64,000 bases of DNA, from NCBI RefSeq assembly GCF_043290135.1, contig NW_027464602.1, forward strand, positions 496,001 through 560,000, in the 5' to 3' direction. The stretch is from Rhipicephalus microplus (taxonomy: Eukaryota > Arthropoda > Arachnida > Ixodida > Ixodidae). Below the pieces are notes generated by a model. It worked only from the letters and a program-made list of their open reading frames with translations. It did no database searches and had not been told where the DNA came from. Positions within the stretch are counted from its first letter, which is position 1, and the number at the start of each line of letters is the position of its first letter. Made by a program: the position numbers and the translations under genes. Below, in pieces: positions 26,894 through 38,005 of the stretch.

Positions 26894-29800
26894 ATCAGCC
26901 CACAGAAAAAAGCGCCGCGCAACCACCGCTTAGGCTCGAACCTCCAACCTTTCGGTCAACAGCCGATCACGCTATCCAATTACGCCACGGAGGCAGTCCT
27001 GCTCCACTCTCACCACCATCAGAACATATCTTCAAAGCTATCAGCCCACAGAAAAAAGCGCCGCGCAACCACCGCTTAGGCTCGAACCTCCAACTTTTCG
27101 GTTAACAGCCGATCGCGCTAGCCAATTGCGCCACGGAGACAGTCCTGCTCCACTCTCACCATCATCAGAACATATCTTCAAAGCTATCAGCGCAAGGAAA
27201 AAAAGCGCTGCACCACCACCAGGTGGGCTCGAACCTCCAACCTTTCGGTTAACAGCCGATCGCGCTAGCCCATTGCGCCACGGAGACAGTCTTGCTCAAC
27301 TCTCACCACCATCAGAACATATCTTCAAAGCTGTCAGCGCAAAGAAAAAAGCAACACACCACTCCCGGGAGGGCTCGAAACTCCAACCTTTCGGTCAACA
27401 GCCGATCGCCCTAGCCAATCGCGCCACGGAGACAGTACTGCTCCACTCTCACCACCATCAGAACATATCATCAAAGCTATCAGCCCAAAGAAAAAAAAGC
27501 GCCATACCACCACCGGGTGGGCTCGAACCTCCGACCTTTTGATTAACAGCCCATCGCGCTATCCAATTGCGCCATGGAGAAAGTCCTGCACCACTCTCAC
27601 CACCATCAGAACATATCTTCAAAGCTATCAGCCCAAAGAAAAAAAAAGCACCGCACCACCACCGGGTGGGCTCGAACCTCCAACTTTTCGGTTAACAGCC
27701 GATCACGCTAGCCAATTGCGCCAAGGAGACAGTCGTGCTCCACTCTCACCATCATCAGAACATATCTTCAAAGCTATCAGCGCAAAGAAAAAAAAGCACC
27801 GCACCACCACCGGGTGGGCTCGAACCTCCAACTTTTCGGTTAACAGCCGATCACGCTAGCCAATTGCGCCAAGGAGACAGTCGTGCTCCACTCTCACCAT
27901 CATCAGAACATATCTTCAAAGCTATCAGCGCAAAGAAAAAAGCAACACACCACTCCAGGAGGGCTCGAAACTCCAACCTTCCGGTTAACAGGCGATCGCG
28001 CTAGCCAATGGCGCCACGGAGACAGTCCTGCTCCACTCTTACCACCATTAGAACATATCTTCAAAGCTATCAGCCCAAAGAGAAAAAAGCGCCCCAGCAT
28101 CACCGGGTGGGCTTGAACCTCCAACCTTTCGTTTAACAGCCGATCGCGCTAGCCAATTGCGCCACGAAGACAGTCCTGCTCCACTCTCACCACCATCAGA
28201 ACATATCTTCAAAGCTATTACCGCAAAGAAAAAAGCAACACACCACTCCCGGAAGGGCTCGAAACTCCAACCTTTCGGTTAACAGCCGATCATGCTAGCC
28301 AATTGCGCCACGGAGACAGTCCTGCTTCACTCTCACCACCATCAGAACATATCTTCAAAGCTATCAGCACAAAGAAAAAAAAGCGCCCCAGCATCACCGG
28401 GTGGGTTCGAACTTCCAACCTTTCGGTTAACAGCCGATCGCGCTAGCCAATTGCGCCAAGGAGACAGTCGTGCTCCACTCTCACCATCATCAGAACATAT
28501 CTTCAAAGCTATCAGCGCAAAGAAAAAAGCAACACACCACTCCAGGAGGGCTCGAAACTCCAACCTTCCGGTTAACAGGCGATCGCGCTAGCCAATGGCG
28601 CCACGGAGACAGTCCTGCTCCACTCTCACCTTCATCAGAACATATCTTCAAAGCTATCAGCCCAAGGAAAAAAAAAGCACTGCACCACCACCAGGTGGGC
28701 TCGAACCTCCAACCTTTCGGTTAACAGCCGATCGCGCTAGCCCATTGCGCCACGGAGACAGTCTTGCTCCACTCTCACCACCATCAGAACATATCTTCAA
28801 AGCTATCAGCGCAAAGAAAAAAGCAACACACCACTCCCGGGAGGGCTCGAAACTCCAACCTTTCGGTCAACAGCCGATCACGCTATCCAATTACGCCACG
28901 GAGGCAGTCCTGCTCCACTCTCACCATCATCAGAACATATCTTCAAAGCTATCACCCCACAGAAAAAAGCGCCGCGCAACCACCGCTTAGGCTCGAACCT
29001 CCAACTTTTCGGTTAACAGCCGATCGCGCTAGCCAATTGGGCCACGGCGACAGTCCTGCTCCACTATCACCATCATCAGAACATATCTTCAAAGCTATCA
29101 GCGCAAGGAAAAAAAGCGCTGCACCACCACCAGGTGGGCTCGAACCTCCAACCTTTCGGTTAACAGCCGATCGCGCTAGCCCATTGCGCCACGGAGACAG
29201 TCTTGCTCAACTCTCACCACCATCAGAACATATCTTCAAAGCTGTCAGCGCAAAGAAAAAAGCAACACACCACTCCCGGGAGGGCTCGAAACTCCAACCT
29301 TTCGGTCAACAGCCGATCGCCCTAGCCAATCGCGCCACGGAGACAGTACTGCTCCACTCTCACCACCATCAGAACATATCATCAAAGCTATCAGCCCAAA
29401 GAAAAAAAAGCGCCATACCACCACCGGGTGGGCTCGAACCTCCGACCTTTTGATTAACAGCCCATCGCGCTATCCAATTGCGCCATGGAGAAAGTCCTGC
29501 ACCACTCTCACCACCATCAGAACATATCTTCAAAGCTATCAGCCCAAAGAAAAAAAAGCACCGCACCACCACCGGGTGGGCTCGAACCTCCAAATTTCGG
29601 TTAACAGCCGATCACGCTAGCCAATTGCGCCAAGGAGACAGTCGTGCTCCACTCTCACCATCATCAGAACATATCTTCAAAGCTATCAGCGCAAAGAAAA
29701 AAGCAACACACCACTCCAGGAGGGCTCGAAACTCCAACCTTCCGGTTAACAGGCGATCGCGCTAGCCAATGGCGCCACGGAGACAGTCCTGCTCCACTCT

Positions 29801-30622
29801 TACCACCATTAGAACATATCTTCAAAGCTATCAGCCCAAAGAAAAAAAAGCGCCCCAGCATCACCGGGTGGGCTTGAACCTCCACCCTTTCGTTTAACAG
29901 CCGATCGCGCTAGCCAATTGCGCCACGAAGACAGTCCTGCTCCACTCTCACCACCATCAGAACATATCTTCAAAGCTATTACCGCAAAGAAAAAAGCAAC
30001 ACACCACTCCCGGAAGGGCTCGAAACTCCAACCTTTCGGTTAACAGCCGATCATGCTAGCCAATTGCGCCACGGAGACAGTCCTGCTTCACTCTCACCAC
30101 CATCAGAACATATCTTCAAAGCTATCAGCACAAAGAAAAAAAAGCGCCCCAGCATCACCGGGTGGGTTCGAACTTCCAACCTTTCGGTTAACAGCCGATC
30201 GCGCTAGCCAACTGCGCCAAGGAGACAGTCGTGCTCCACTCTCACCACCATCAGAACATATCTTCAAAGCTATCAGCGCAAAGAAAAAAGCAACACACCA
30301 CTCCAGAAAGGGCTCGAAACTCCAACCTTTCGGTTAACAGCCGATCGCGCTAGCCAATGGCGCCACGGAGACAGTCCTGCTCCACTCTTACCACCATTAG
30401 AACATATCTTCAAAGCTATCAGCCCAAAGAAAAAAAAGCGCCGCACCACCAACGGGTGGGCTCGAACCTCCGACCTTTTGATTAACAGCCCATCGCGCTA
30501 TCCAATTGCGCCATGGAGAAAGTCCTGCACCACTCTCACCACCATCAGAACATATCTTCAAAGCTATCAGCCCAAAGAAAAAAAAGCGCCGCACCACCAC
30601 CGGGTGGGCTCGAACCTCCAAC
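24270..30622. repeat. Higher-order repeat block C, copy 2
   Basis: Second copy of the 14000-20350 block. It differs by occasional substitutions and small indels, for example a one-base loss near 29593 ('ccaaatttcgg') and an added A in a poly-A tract near 28675. Blocks C and D overlap, so this part of the array is a composite of at least two duplication events. Confidence 0.75.
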
Positions 30623-31329
30623 CTTTCGGTCAACAGCCGATCACGCTATCCAATTACGCCACGGAGGCAGTCCTGCTCCACTCTCACCACCATCAGAACA
30701 TATCTTCAAAGCTATCAGCCCACAGAAAAAAGCGCCGCGCAACCACCGCTTAGGCTCGAACCTCCAACTTTTCGGTTAACAGCCGATCGCGCTAGCCAAT
30801 TGCGCCACGGAGACAGTCCTGCTCCACTCTCACCATCATCAGAACATATCTTCAAAGCTATCAGCGCAAGGAAAAAAAGCGCTGCACCACCACCAGGTGG
30901 GCTCGAACCTCCAACCTTTCGGTTAACAGCCGATCGCGCTAGCCCATTGCGCCACGGAGACAGTCTTGCTCAACTCTCACCACCATCAGAACATATCTTC
31001 AAAGCTGTCAGCGCAAAGAAAAAAGCAACACACCACTCCCGGGAGGGATCGAAACTCCAACCTTTCGGTCAACAGCTGATCGCCCTAGCCAATCGCGCCA
31101 CGGAGACAGTACTGCTCCACTCTCACCACCATCAGAACATATCATCAAAGCTATCAGCCCAAAGAAAAAAAAGCGCCATACCACCACCGGGTGGGGTCGA
31201 ACCTCCGACCTTTTGATTAACAGCCCATCGCGCTATCCAATTGCGCCATGGAGAAAGTCCTGCACCACTCTCACCACCATCAGAACATATCTTCAAAGCT
31301 ATCAGCCCAAAGAAAAAAAAGCGCCACAC

Positions 31330-31403
31330 CACCAACGGGTGGGCTCGAGCCTCCAAATTTCCGGTTGACAGCTGATCACGCTCGCCAGTTGCGCCACGGA
31401 GAC
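31330..31403 (-). tRNA. tRNA-like head with Asp-type anticodon GTC (copy 1)
   Basis: Plus-strand 'ggttgacagc' puts GAC at 31367-31369, so the loop is CTGTCAA and the anticodon reads GTC (Asp) instead of GTT. The stem is ATCAG/CCGGA, with only about three acceptable pairs. The D loop also carries a change (CTCGCC on plus). Confidence 0.45.
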
Positions 31404-32655
31404 AGTCCTGTTCCACTATCACCACCATCAGAACATATCTTCAAAGCTATCAGCCCAAAGAAAAAAAAGTGCCGCACCACCACCGGGTGGGCTCGAGCCT
31501 CCAACTTTTCGGTTAACAGCCGATCACGCTAGCCAATTGCGCCACGGAGACAGTCCTGCTCCACTCTCACCACCATCAGAACATATCTTCAAAGCTATCA
31601 GTCCACAGAAAAAAAAGCGCCGCACCACCCCCGGGTGGGCTCGAACCTCCAACTTTTCGGTTAACAGCTGATCACGCTAGCCAATTGCGCCACGGAGACC
31701 GTCCTGCTCACTTTCACCACCATCATAACATATCTTCAAAGCTATCAGCACAAAGAAAAAAAAAGCGCCGCACCACCACCGGGTGGGCTCAAACTACCAA
31801 CTTTTCGGTTAACAGCCGATCACGCTAGCGAATTGCGCCACGGAGACAGTCCTGCTCCACTCTCACCACCATCAGAACATATATTCAAAGCTATCAGCCC
31901 AAAGAAAAAAAGCGCCGCACCACCACCATGTGGGCTCGAACCTCCAACTTTTCGGTTAACAGGCGATCACACTAGCCAGTTGCGCCACGGAGACAGTCCT
32001 GCTTCACTCTCACCACCATCATAACATATCTTCAAAGCTATCAGCCCAAAGAAAAAAAAGCGCCGCACCACCACCGGGTGGGCTCGAAACTCCAACCTTT
32101 CGGTTAACTGCCGATCGCGCTAGCCAATGGCGCCACGGAGACAGTCCTGCTCCACTATTACCACCATTAGAACATATCTTCAAAGCTATCAGCTCAAAGA
32201 AAAAAAAGCGCCGCACCACCAACGGGTGGACTCGAACCTCCAACATTCCGGTTAACAGCCGATCACGCTAGCCAATTGCGCCACGGAGACAGTCCTGCTC
32301 CACTCTCACCACCATCAGAACTTATCTTCAAAGCTATCAGCACAAAAAAAAAGCGCCCCAGCATCACCGGGTGGGCTTGAACCTCCAACCTTTCGTTTAA
32401 CAGCCGATCGCGCTAGCCAATTGCGCCACGAAGACAGTCCTGCTCCACTCTCACCACCATCAGAACATATCTTCAAAGCTATTACCGCAAAGAAAAAAGC
32501 AACACACCACTCCCGGAGGGGCTCGAAACTCCAACCTTTCGGTTAACAGCCGATCACGCTAGCCAATTGCGCCACGGAGACAGTCCTGCTTCACTCTCAC
32601 CACCATCAGAACATATCTTCAAAGCTATCAGCACAAAGAAAAAAAAGCGCCCCAG

Positions 32656-32729
32656 CATCACCGGGTGGGCTCGAACTTCCAACCTTTCGGTTAAAAGCCG
32701 ATCGCGCTAGCCAACTGCGCCAAGGAGAC
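32656..32729 (-). tRNA. tRNA-like head with Lys-type anticodon TTT (copy 1)
   Basis: Plus-strand 'ggttaaaagcc' puts AAA at 32693-32695; the loop becomes CTTTTAA with anticodon TTT. The acceptor 5' strand is GTCTCCT and the T arm is weak (GGAAG/CCACC). Confidence 0.4.
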
Positions 32730-33393
32730 AGTCGTGCTCCACTCTCACCACCATCAGAACATATCTTCAAAGCTATCAGCGCAAAGAAAAAAGCAACACA
32801 CCACTCCAGGGAGGGCTCGAAACTCCAACCTTTCGGTTAACAGCCGATCGCGCTAGCCAATGGCGCAACGGAGACAGTCCTGCTCCACTCTTACCACCAT
32901 TAGAACATATCTTCAAAGCTATCAGCCCAAAGAAAAAAAAGCGCCGCACCACCAACGGGTGGGCTCGAACCTCCAACTTTCCGGTTAACAGCCGATCGCG
33001 ATAGCCAATTGCGCCACAGAGACAGTCCTGCTTCACTCTCACCCCCATCAGAACATATCTTCAAAGTTATCAGCCCAAAGAAAAAAAAGCGCCGCACCAC
33101 CACCGGGTGGGCTCGAAACTCCAACCTTTCGGTTAACTGCTGATTGCGCTAGCCAATGGCGCCACGGAGACAGTCCTGCTCCACTCTTACCACCATTAGA
33201 ACATATCTTCAAAGCTATCAGCCCAAAGAAAAAAAAGCGCCGCACCACCAACGGGTGGACTCCAACCTCCAACTTTCCGGTTAACAGCCGATCACGCTAG
33301 CCAATTGCGCCACGGAGACAGTCCTGCTCCACTCTCACCATCATCAGAACATATCTTCAAAGCTATCAGCCCAAGGAAAAAAAAGCGCTGCAC

Positions 33394-33467
33394 CACCACC
33401 AGGTGGGCTCGAACCTCCAACCTTTCGGTTATCAGCCGATCGCGCTAGCCCATTGCGCCACGGAGAC
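33394..33467 (-). tRNA. tRNA-like head with Ile-type anticodon GAT (copy 1)
   Basis: Plus-strand 'ggttatcagcc' puts ATC at 33431-33433; the loop is CTGATAA and the anticodon reads GAT. The rest matches the reference monomer, including 3' acceptor strand TGGTGGT. A single substitution from GTT. Confidence 0.45.
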
Positions 33468-35128
33468 AGTCTTGCTCCACTCTCACCACCATCAGAACAT
33501 ATCTTCAAAGCTATCAGCGCAAAGAAAAAAGCAACACACCACTCCCGGGAGGGCTCGAAACTCCAACCTTTCGGTCAACAGCCGATCACGCTATCCAATT
33601 GCGCCACGGAGACAGTCCTGCTCCACTCTCACCACCATCAGAACATATCTTCAAAGCTATCAGCCCACAGAAAAAAAGCGCCGCGCAACCACCGCTTAGG
33701 CTCGAACCTCCAACTTTTCGGTTAACAGCCGATCGCGCTAGCCAATTGCGCCACGGAGACAGTCCTGCTCCACTCTCACCATCATCAGAACATATCTTCA
33801 AAGCTATCAGCCCAAAGAAAAAAAAGCGCCGCACCACCACCGGGTGGGCTCGAACCTCCAACTTTTCGGTTAACAGCCGATCACGCTAGCCAATTGCGCC
33901 AAGGAGACAGTCGTGCTCCACTCTCACCATCATCAGAACATATCTTCAAAGCTATCAGCGCAAAGAAAAAAGCAACACACCACTCCAGGAGGGCTCGAAA
34001 CTCCAACCTTTCGGTTAACAGGCAATCGCGCTAGCCAATGGCGCCACGGAGACAGTCCTGCTCCACTCTTACCACCATTAGAACATATCTTCAAAGCTAT
34101 CAGCCCAAAGAAAAAAAAGCGCCATACCACCACCGGGTGGGCTCGAACCTCCAATCTTTCGGTCAACAGCCGATCACGCTATCCAATTGCGCCACGGAGA
34201 CAGTCCTGCTCCACTCTCACCACCATCAGAACATATCTTCAAAGCTATCACCCCACAGAAAAAAGCGCCGCGCAACCACCGCTTAGGCTCGAACCTCCAA
34301 CTTTTCGGTTAACAGCCGATCGCGCTAGCCAATTGTGCCACGGAGACAGTCCTGCTCCACTCTCACCATCATCAGAACATATCTTCAAAGCTATCAGCGC
34401 AAGGAAAAAAAGCGCTGCACCACCACCAGGTGGGCTCGAACCTCCAACCTTTCGGTTAACAGCCGATCGCGCTAGCCCATTGCGCCACGGAGACAGTCTT
34501 GCTCAACTCTCACCACCATCAGAACATATCTTCAAAGCTGTCAGCGCAAAGAAAAAAGCAACACACCACTCCCGGGAGGGCTCGAAACTCCAACCTTTCG
34601 GTCAACAGCCGATCGCCCTAGCCAATCGCGCCACGGAGACAGTACTGCTCCACTCTCACCACCATCAGAACATATCATCAAAGCTATCAGCCCAAAGAAA
34701 AAAAAGCGCCATACCACCACCGGGTGGGCTCGAACCTCCGACCTTTTGATTAACAGCCCATCGCGCTATCCAATTGCGCCATGGAGAAAGTCCTGCACCA
34801 CTCTCACCACCATCAGAACATATCTTCAAAGCTATCAGCCCAAAGAAAAAAAAGCACCGCACCACCACCGGGTGGGCTCGAACCTCCAACTTTTCGGTTA
34901 ACAGCCGATCACGCTAGCCAATTGCGCCAAGGAGACAGTCGTGCTCCACTCTCACCATCATCAGAACATATCTTCAAAGCTATCAGCGCAAAGAAAAAAG
35001 CAACACACCACTCCAGGAGGGCTCGAAACTCCAACCTTCCGGTTAACAGGCGATCGCGCTAGCCAATCGCGCCACGGAGACAGTACTGCTCCACTCTCAC
35101 CACCATCAGAACACATCATCAAAGCTAT

Positions 35129-35133
35129 CAGCC
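35129..35133. repeat. Target-site duplication, left (CAGCC)
   Basis: CAGCC directly before the 5' LTR; the same five bases follow the 3' LTR at 39064-39068. The undisturbed monomer reads TATCAGCCCAAAG, so the site is a single ordinary satellite spacer. Confidence 0.92.
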
Positions 35134-36192
35134 TGTGATGTGTGGTGCGCGTTCAAAGTGCGCGCCTTCGAAAAGTGCGCGTCACGGAAAAAAAAAAAAC
35201 AAAAGGAGAAATACCAGAGTGCACGTGCGGTGCTGCTTAAACAAGAATGACGACGTTAAAGAGCGTCAAGCACGAGGATGCGTGGCAGGACGTGAAGTAA
35301 ACAAAAGGTAAAACATCCAATGGGCAGCGAACACGGAGATTTCAAGGCCCAATGGCTTGACACCACGAAACAGCAGTATCTCCAATGAGAACGAGACAAG
35401 TGGGCCAGAGCTGAAGCAGGAGCCTGGGGGGACCAGAGCAAGGGGAATTCGAGGCAGGCAGTGCAAGCGGAAGATCGTCACCGGACCGGGCGCTGAAGAT
35501 GGGCCGTTGGGTTCCGGACCCGAGCCTACAGGACTTCCACCGGCCGGGGCCTCCTGCTGTCGGGTTCCCGCTCCAAAGGACCGTGGCCATCCGGTCCTGA
35601 ACTCCTTTCCAGGGCCTGCGGACTTTGGTTCCGGCAGGCGAGCTACAGCCGTCGGGCTCCGGGCCCGAGCTGTGCGCCCAGCTGCTTGACTAGGTCGACC
35701 CTAGTTCCCGGACGCGTCGCCACCAGCCTGCGTTCTCCCGTCTCCGACGTGTCCACGCTCCTCAAGCCGAAACCATCACGATTTGGTAGGGCTTTTCGAC
35801 GTGTCGCCAGCAGCCAGCGTTCCCTCGTCCTCGTCCAGCCCACGCACTGACGCAGGAGTCACGGCGTTCCGGTTTCTCATCACCGCCGAAAACCAACTTG
35901 TGGGTGAGACTGCACCGATACTCTTGCGCTACTCCCATCACTCAGCCTCTTTCGAACGTTAGGTTTAGTTACTGACTTTGAACGTTCTTGTTGGGTGTTT
36001 ACAGATGTGTTTCGTCATGTCCAGTCAACTGTTTATTAAGTGTTTTGTTTTGTGAGGAATCTTTGCCTTTTTACTTTTCAATTAAACTTTTTGTGTGTTT
36101 CTTGGAAACCGAACGGCTTTGTCCTTATTAACAAAACTCTCTGAGGCTCAGCCCGGGAGAAAAACAAATTAGCAACAAGAACCCGCATCACA
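35134..36192 (+). repeat. 5' LTR of the long-LTR element
   Basis: 1059 bp, TGTGATG to CATCACA. It includes a 12-A tract at 35178-35189, a GC-rich middle (35480-35860) and a T-rich 3' quarter with an ATTAAA polyadenylation-like hexamer at 36081-36086 followed by TTTTTGTGTGTTT. No convincing TATA box was found. ORFs of up to 110 codons occur on both strands, are identical in both LTRs and have no recognisable domain; I treat them as chance. Confidence 0.92.
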
Positions 36193-36195
36193 AAT

Positions 36196-36213
36196 TGGCG
36201 TCCGCGACAGGAC
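36196..36213 (+). promoter_or_regulatory. Primer-binding site, tRNA-Arg-like
   Basis: TGGCGTCCGCGACAGGAC begins three bases after the 5' LTR. Its complement ends GTCCTGTCGCGGACG-CCA, which has the form of the 3' end of a metazoan tRNA-Arg (T-arm 3' strand GTCCTG/TC, then acceptor, then CCA). The tRNA identity is inferred from memory of insect tRNA-Arg; the position and the TGG start are seen directly. Confidence 0.75.
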
Positions 36214-36259
36214 AAAGTCGTTTGTTTTTCCAGTAGATTTTTTTGACGCGGTTAACACG

Positions 36260-37699
36260 ATGACGAACACGTGGGAGTTAATTGAGTTGGCGGATAAAAT
36301 GGGACTGACGGGAGCGGAGTTTAGAGTATGGTACGAGGAGCGGATGGAGAGGGAGCGTGAGCAACGGGCTGCAGAACGAAAGGCGGCGAAGGAAAAGCTT
36401 GAATTGGTGCTTAGAGCTAAGAAGGAGGAGCTAGAGCGCGTAACGCGTGAAAATAAAGTGTTGCTAGAGCGTCAGACACGCATACTGAAGCATCAGCTCC
36501 AATTAGAGAGGGTGGACTTCGAGCGGCGACTCGAGCTTGCGATGGCGAAAAGGGGGCAGCTGGCGATGCAGAAGGTCGAGCAAGCGGTGAATGTTTGCTC
36601 CGATAGCAGCGTTTGCTGGAGGGAAGTCGATTCCTGCAAGGTTGGCCTCGAATCTCGCGACAGCCTTACTTCGGAGCGAGAAGCTCAGATAGAGGAAGGC
36701 AGAGAGGTGGACAGCCAAGAAGGCAGGAGTCATGAGGAGTTTGTTGAAGCGACGGAAAGCTTCTCTGGCTGGGAACATATTACTTCCGTTAGCTGCTTGG
36801 GGACCTCTGAGAGGCCAAGCACCTATGAAGAAGAGCGCCTGGATATGGGCGACCTAGAAGCTGTGGAAAATGTTGTGGAGCAAAGCTTCGATAGCAGGGA
36901 ACGAAGAAGCTCCATTCAGAATGAGGTGTGTATCAGAACGTCTCAGAGGCCGAGCACATTTCGGGAAGGGGTAGGGCTACCTCTCAATAGCTCCATGGAA
37001 GGAGCGCTAGAACGTCATTGGGAAGATGGCAGCGAATGCCATGAAGGCTCTGATATAGTGGCCACTGATTGTTTTGTACCGACAGAGGTAGCAGCAGGCA
37101 CCACGTCAATGGTCCTAGACCATACATATATCTCACTCAGAGAGAGAGGGGATTCTAGTTCACAGGATAGCGTAACTGCTATTTGTCCGAGAAAACACGA
37201 TGGGAGTGCTGAAACACTCTTCAAAATAAACAGTATCGAATCGGAGGTGGGCTCGATAGTAGGTATGGAGAATGCCAGACAGGGTCTTGAACCTGAGAAC
37301 GTGATTGGTTTTGAACCTATAATTAAGTCCACTCAAGATGAGCTGTATAATGACCGAGCACAACGGCATCCCTTCTCAAGAATCCAGGAACCTCACACGC
37401 TTGTCGGAGCGTTTGGGCTTGCTGAGGGCACCCCGAGCTTGTGTTCATTAGATGGTGAACTAAAAGAAAGCATTTGTGTGAGAGATTGTGGCATTTGGAC
37501 ATTCGTGTCTCAGTGCGTTTCGTGTCGACGCCGACGGCTCGAGACCGCGCCCTGTTCCTCTGTGACCGGTAAGCGTTCATGTGGCCGGCGTGGGCGCAGA
37601 CACGCGTTTCAGCGAAAGTGCATAAAAGCATGTTTGCCACAGTTACTTTCGAAACGTGCGAGAAGGGCAGTGCGTCTGGTTTGGGACGCGATAACCTGA
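36260..37699 (+). CDS. 479-codon Gag-like ORF of the non-autonomous element
   Basis: The only long ORF in the element, starting 47 bp after the primer-binding site. Residues 1-24 contain LADKMGLTGAEFRVWYEE. Residues of about 25-97 are rich in Glu, Arg, Lys and Leu without Pro, a likely coiled coil. The middle (about 115-430) is acidic and Ser-rich with an imprecise internal repeat (TSERPSTYEEE and TSQRPSTFREG). The last 50 residues are strongly basic and Cys-rich, which could bind nucleic acid, but no CCHC knuckle is present. I see no protease or RT motif. The N-terminal pattern resembles Gag openings of tick LTR elements as I remember them; the remainder I do not recognise. It may be a gag 5' end joined to downstream element sequence after loss of pol. 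It is uninterrupted by stops, in line with the recent insertion. Confidence 0.7.
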   Translation: MTNTWELIELADKMGLTGAEFRVWYEERMEREREQRAAERKAAKEKLELVLRAKKEELERVTRENKVLLERQTRILKHQLQLERVDFERRLELAMAKRGQLAMQKVEQAVNVCSDSSVCWREVDSCKVGLESRDSLTSEREAQIEEGREVDSQEGRSHEEFVEATESFSGWEHITSVSCLGTSERPSTYEEERLDMGDLEAVENVVEQSFDSRERRSSIQNEVCIRTSQRPSTFREGVGLPLNSSMEGALERHWEDGSECHEGSDIVATDCFVPTEVAAGTTSMVLDHTYISLRERGDSSSQDSVTAICPRKHDGSAETLFKINSIESEVGSIVGMENARQGLEPENVIGFEPIIKSTQDELYNDRAQRHPFSRIQEPHTLVGAFGLAEGTPSLCSLDGELKESICVRDCGIWTFVSQCVSCRRRRLETAPCSSVTGKRSCGRRGRRHAFQRKCIKACLPQLLSKRARRAVRLVWDAIT

Positions 37700-37991
37700 G
37701 TGTAGGGTTAGAAAACCGGTAGCTCTTTCTGGACTTCGACTTTTAGATGCGGACACAAGTAGCTTTGTCCATAGTCGATTTTGTAGTAAAAAGGTTTATT
37801 CCGGGTTTCAGAACTTTTAAATGCAATTGGGTGAATCTAAAGTTTAAGTGTGGACATTTGGACGATGTAGCGAACTGTAGCCCGGTGATGTGTTGAACTG
37901 CGTGGTGCAAATATGTGGTTTAATTGTGACGTAGTGCAGAACGCGCACTCATCGGCAGTTTTTTTTTTTCTAAAAAAAAAAAAACTTGAAT
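37700..37991 (+). other. Untranslated 3' internal region of the long-LTR element
   Basis: About 290 bp between the ORF stop and the polypurine tract with no coding potential that I can support. It contains a T11 run followed by C-T and A12 (about 37960-37984), which could form a short hairpin. Confidence 0.5.
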
Positions 37992-38003
37992 AAAAGGGGG
38001 GCG
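37992..38003 (+). promoter_or_regulatory. Polypurine tract of the long-LTR element
   Basis: AAAAGGGGGGCG just upstream of the 3' LTR, preceded by an AATAAA hexamer at 37989-37994 that overlaps it. Position and composition fit the plus-strand primer site, which fixes the element's orientation as plus. Confidence 0.75.
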
Positions 38004-38005
38004 TA

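Larger units (their letters stand above)
29392..34839. repeat. Higher-order repeat block E, copy 1
   Basis: About 5.45 kb recurring at 39064-44512 with an offset of 9672-9673 bp. Rare anticodon variants are carried in both copies: Asp-type at 31367/41040, Lys-type at 32693/42366, Ile-type at 33431/43104. The match ends where 'atcagcccaaag' here becomes 'atcagcacaaag' in copy 2. Confidence 0.85.
1..35133 (-). repeat. tRNA-Asn-like tandem satellite, segment 1
   Basis: Head-to-tail array of a monomer of about 147 bp. The 5' ends (minus strand) of the first eleven tRNA-like heads lie at 103, 249, 395, 542, 690, 838, 986, 1135, 1282, 1430 and 1578, a spacing of 146-149 bp. Each monomer, read on minus, has a 74-nt tRNA-Asn-like head with an A-box-like TGGCGCAATTGG, loop CTGTTAA (anticodon GTT) and B-box-like GGTTCGAGCCC. 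A short GC-rich link, a T-run and a spacer rich in GGTGGTGAGAGTGGAGCAGGA follow. Two main link/T-arm types alternate: one ends in GGCGC plus about 8 T, the other in GTGTGTTGC plus 6 T. Spacer and head look equally conserved between copies, which suggests homogenisation rather than selection on the RNA. Whether any unit is transcribed cannot be seen from sequence. The segment ends at the target duplication of the long-LTR element. Confidence 0.95.

Noticed and set aside
33913..34749. A 278-codon plus-strand ORF in the array as a real protein gene
   Set aside because: It is composed entirely of satellite monomers read in rotating frames, overlaps the tRNA-like heads and T-runs, and recurs wherever the repeat happens to lack stops.
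1..35133. A CRISPR array
   Set aside because: The repeat unit is about 147 bp with no short conserved repeat separated by unique spacers, no cas genes are present, and the retroelements are eukaryotic.
35357..35689. A 110-codon ORF in the LTR (repeated at 38227-38559) as a gene
   Set aside because: It lies inside the LTR, has no recognisable domain, and is present twice only because LTRs are duplicated. It overlaps antisense ORFs of similar length.
35134..36192. Array resolution or assembly error at the 35.1 kb junction
   Set aside because: The junction is fully explained by an LTR insertion with a 5-bp target duplication, and the monomer is restored exactly on the other side.
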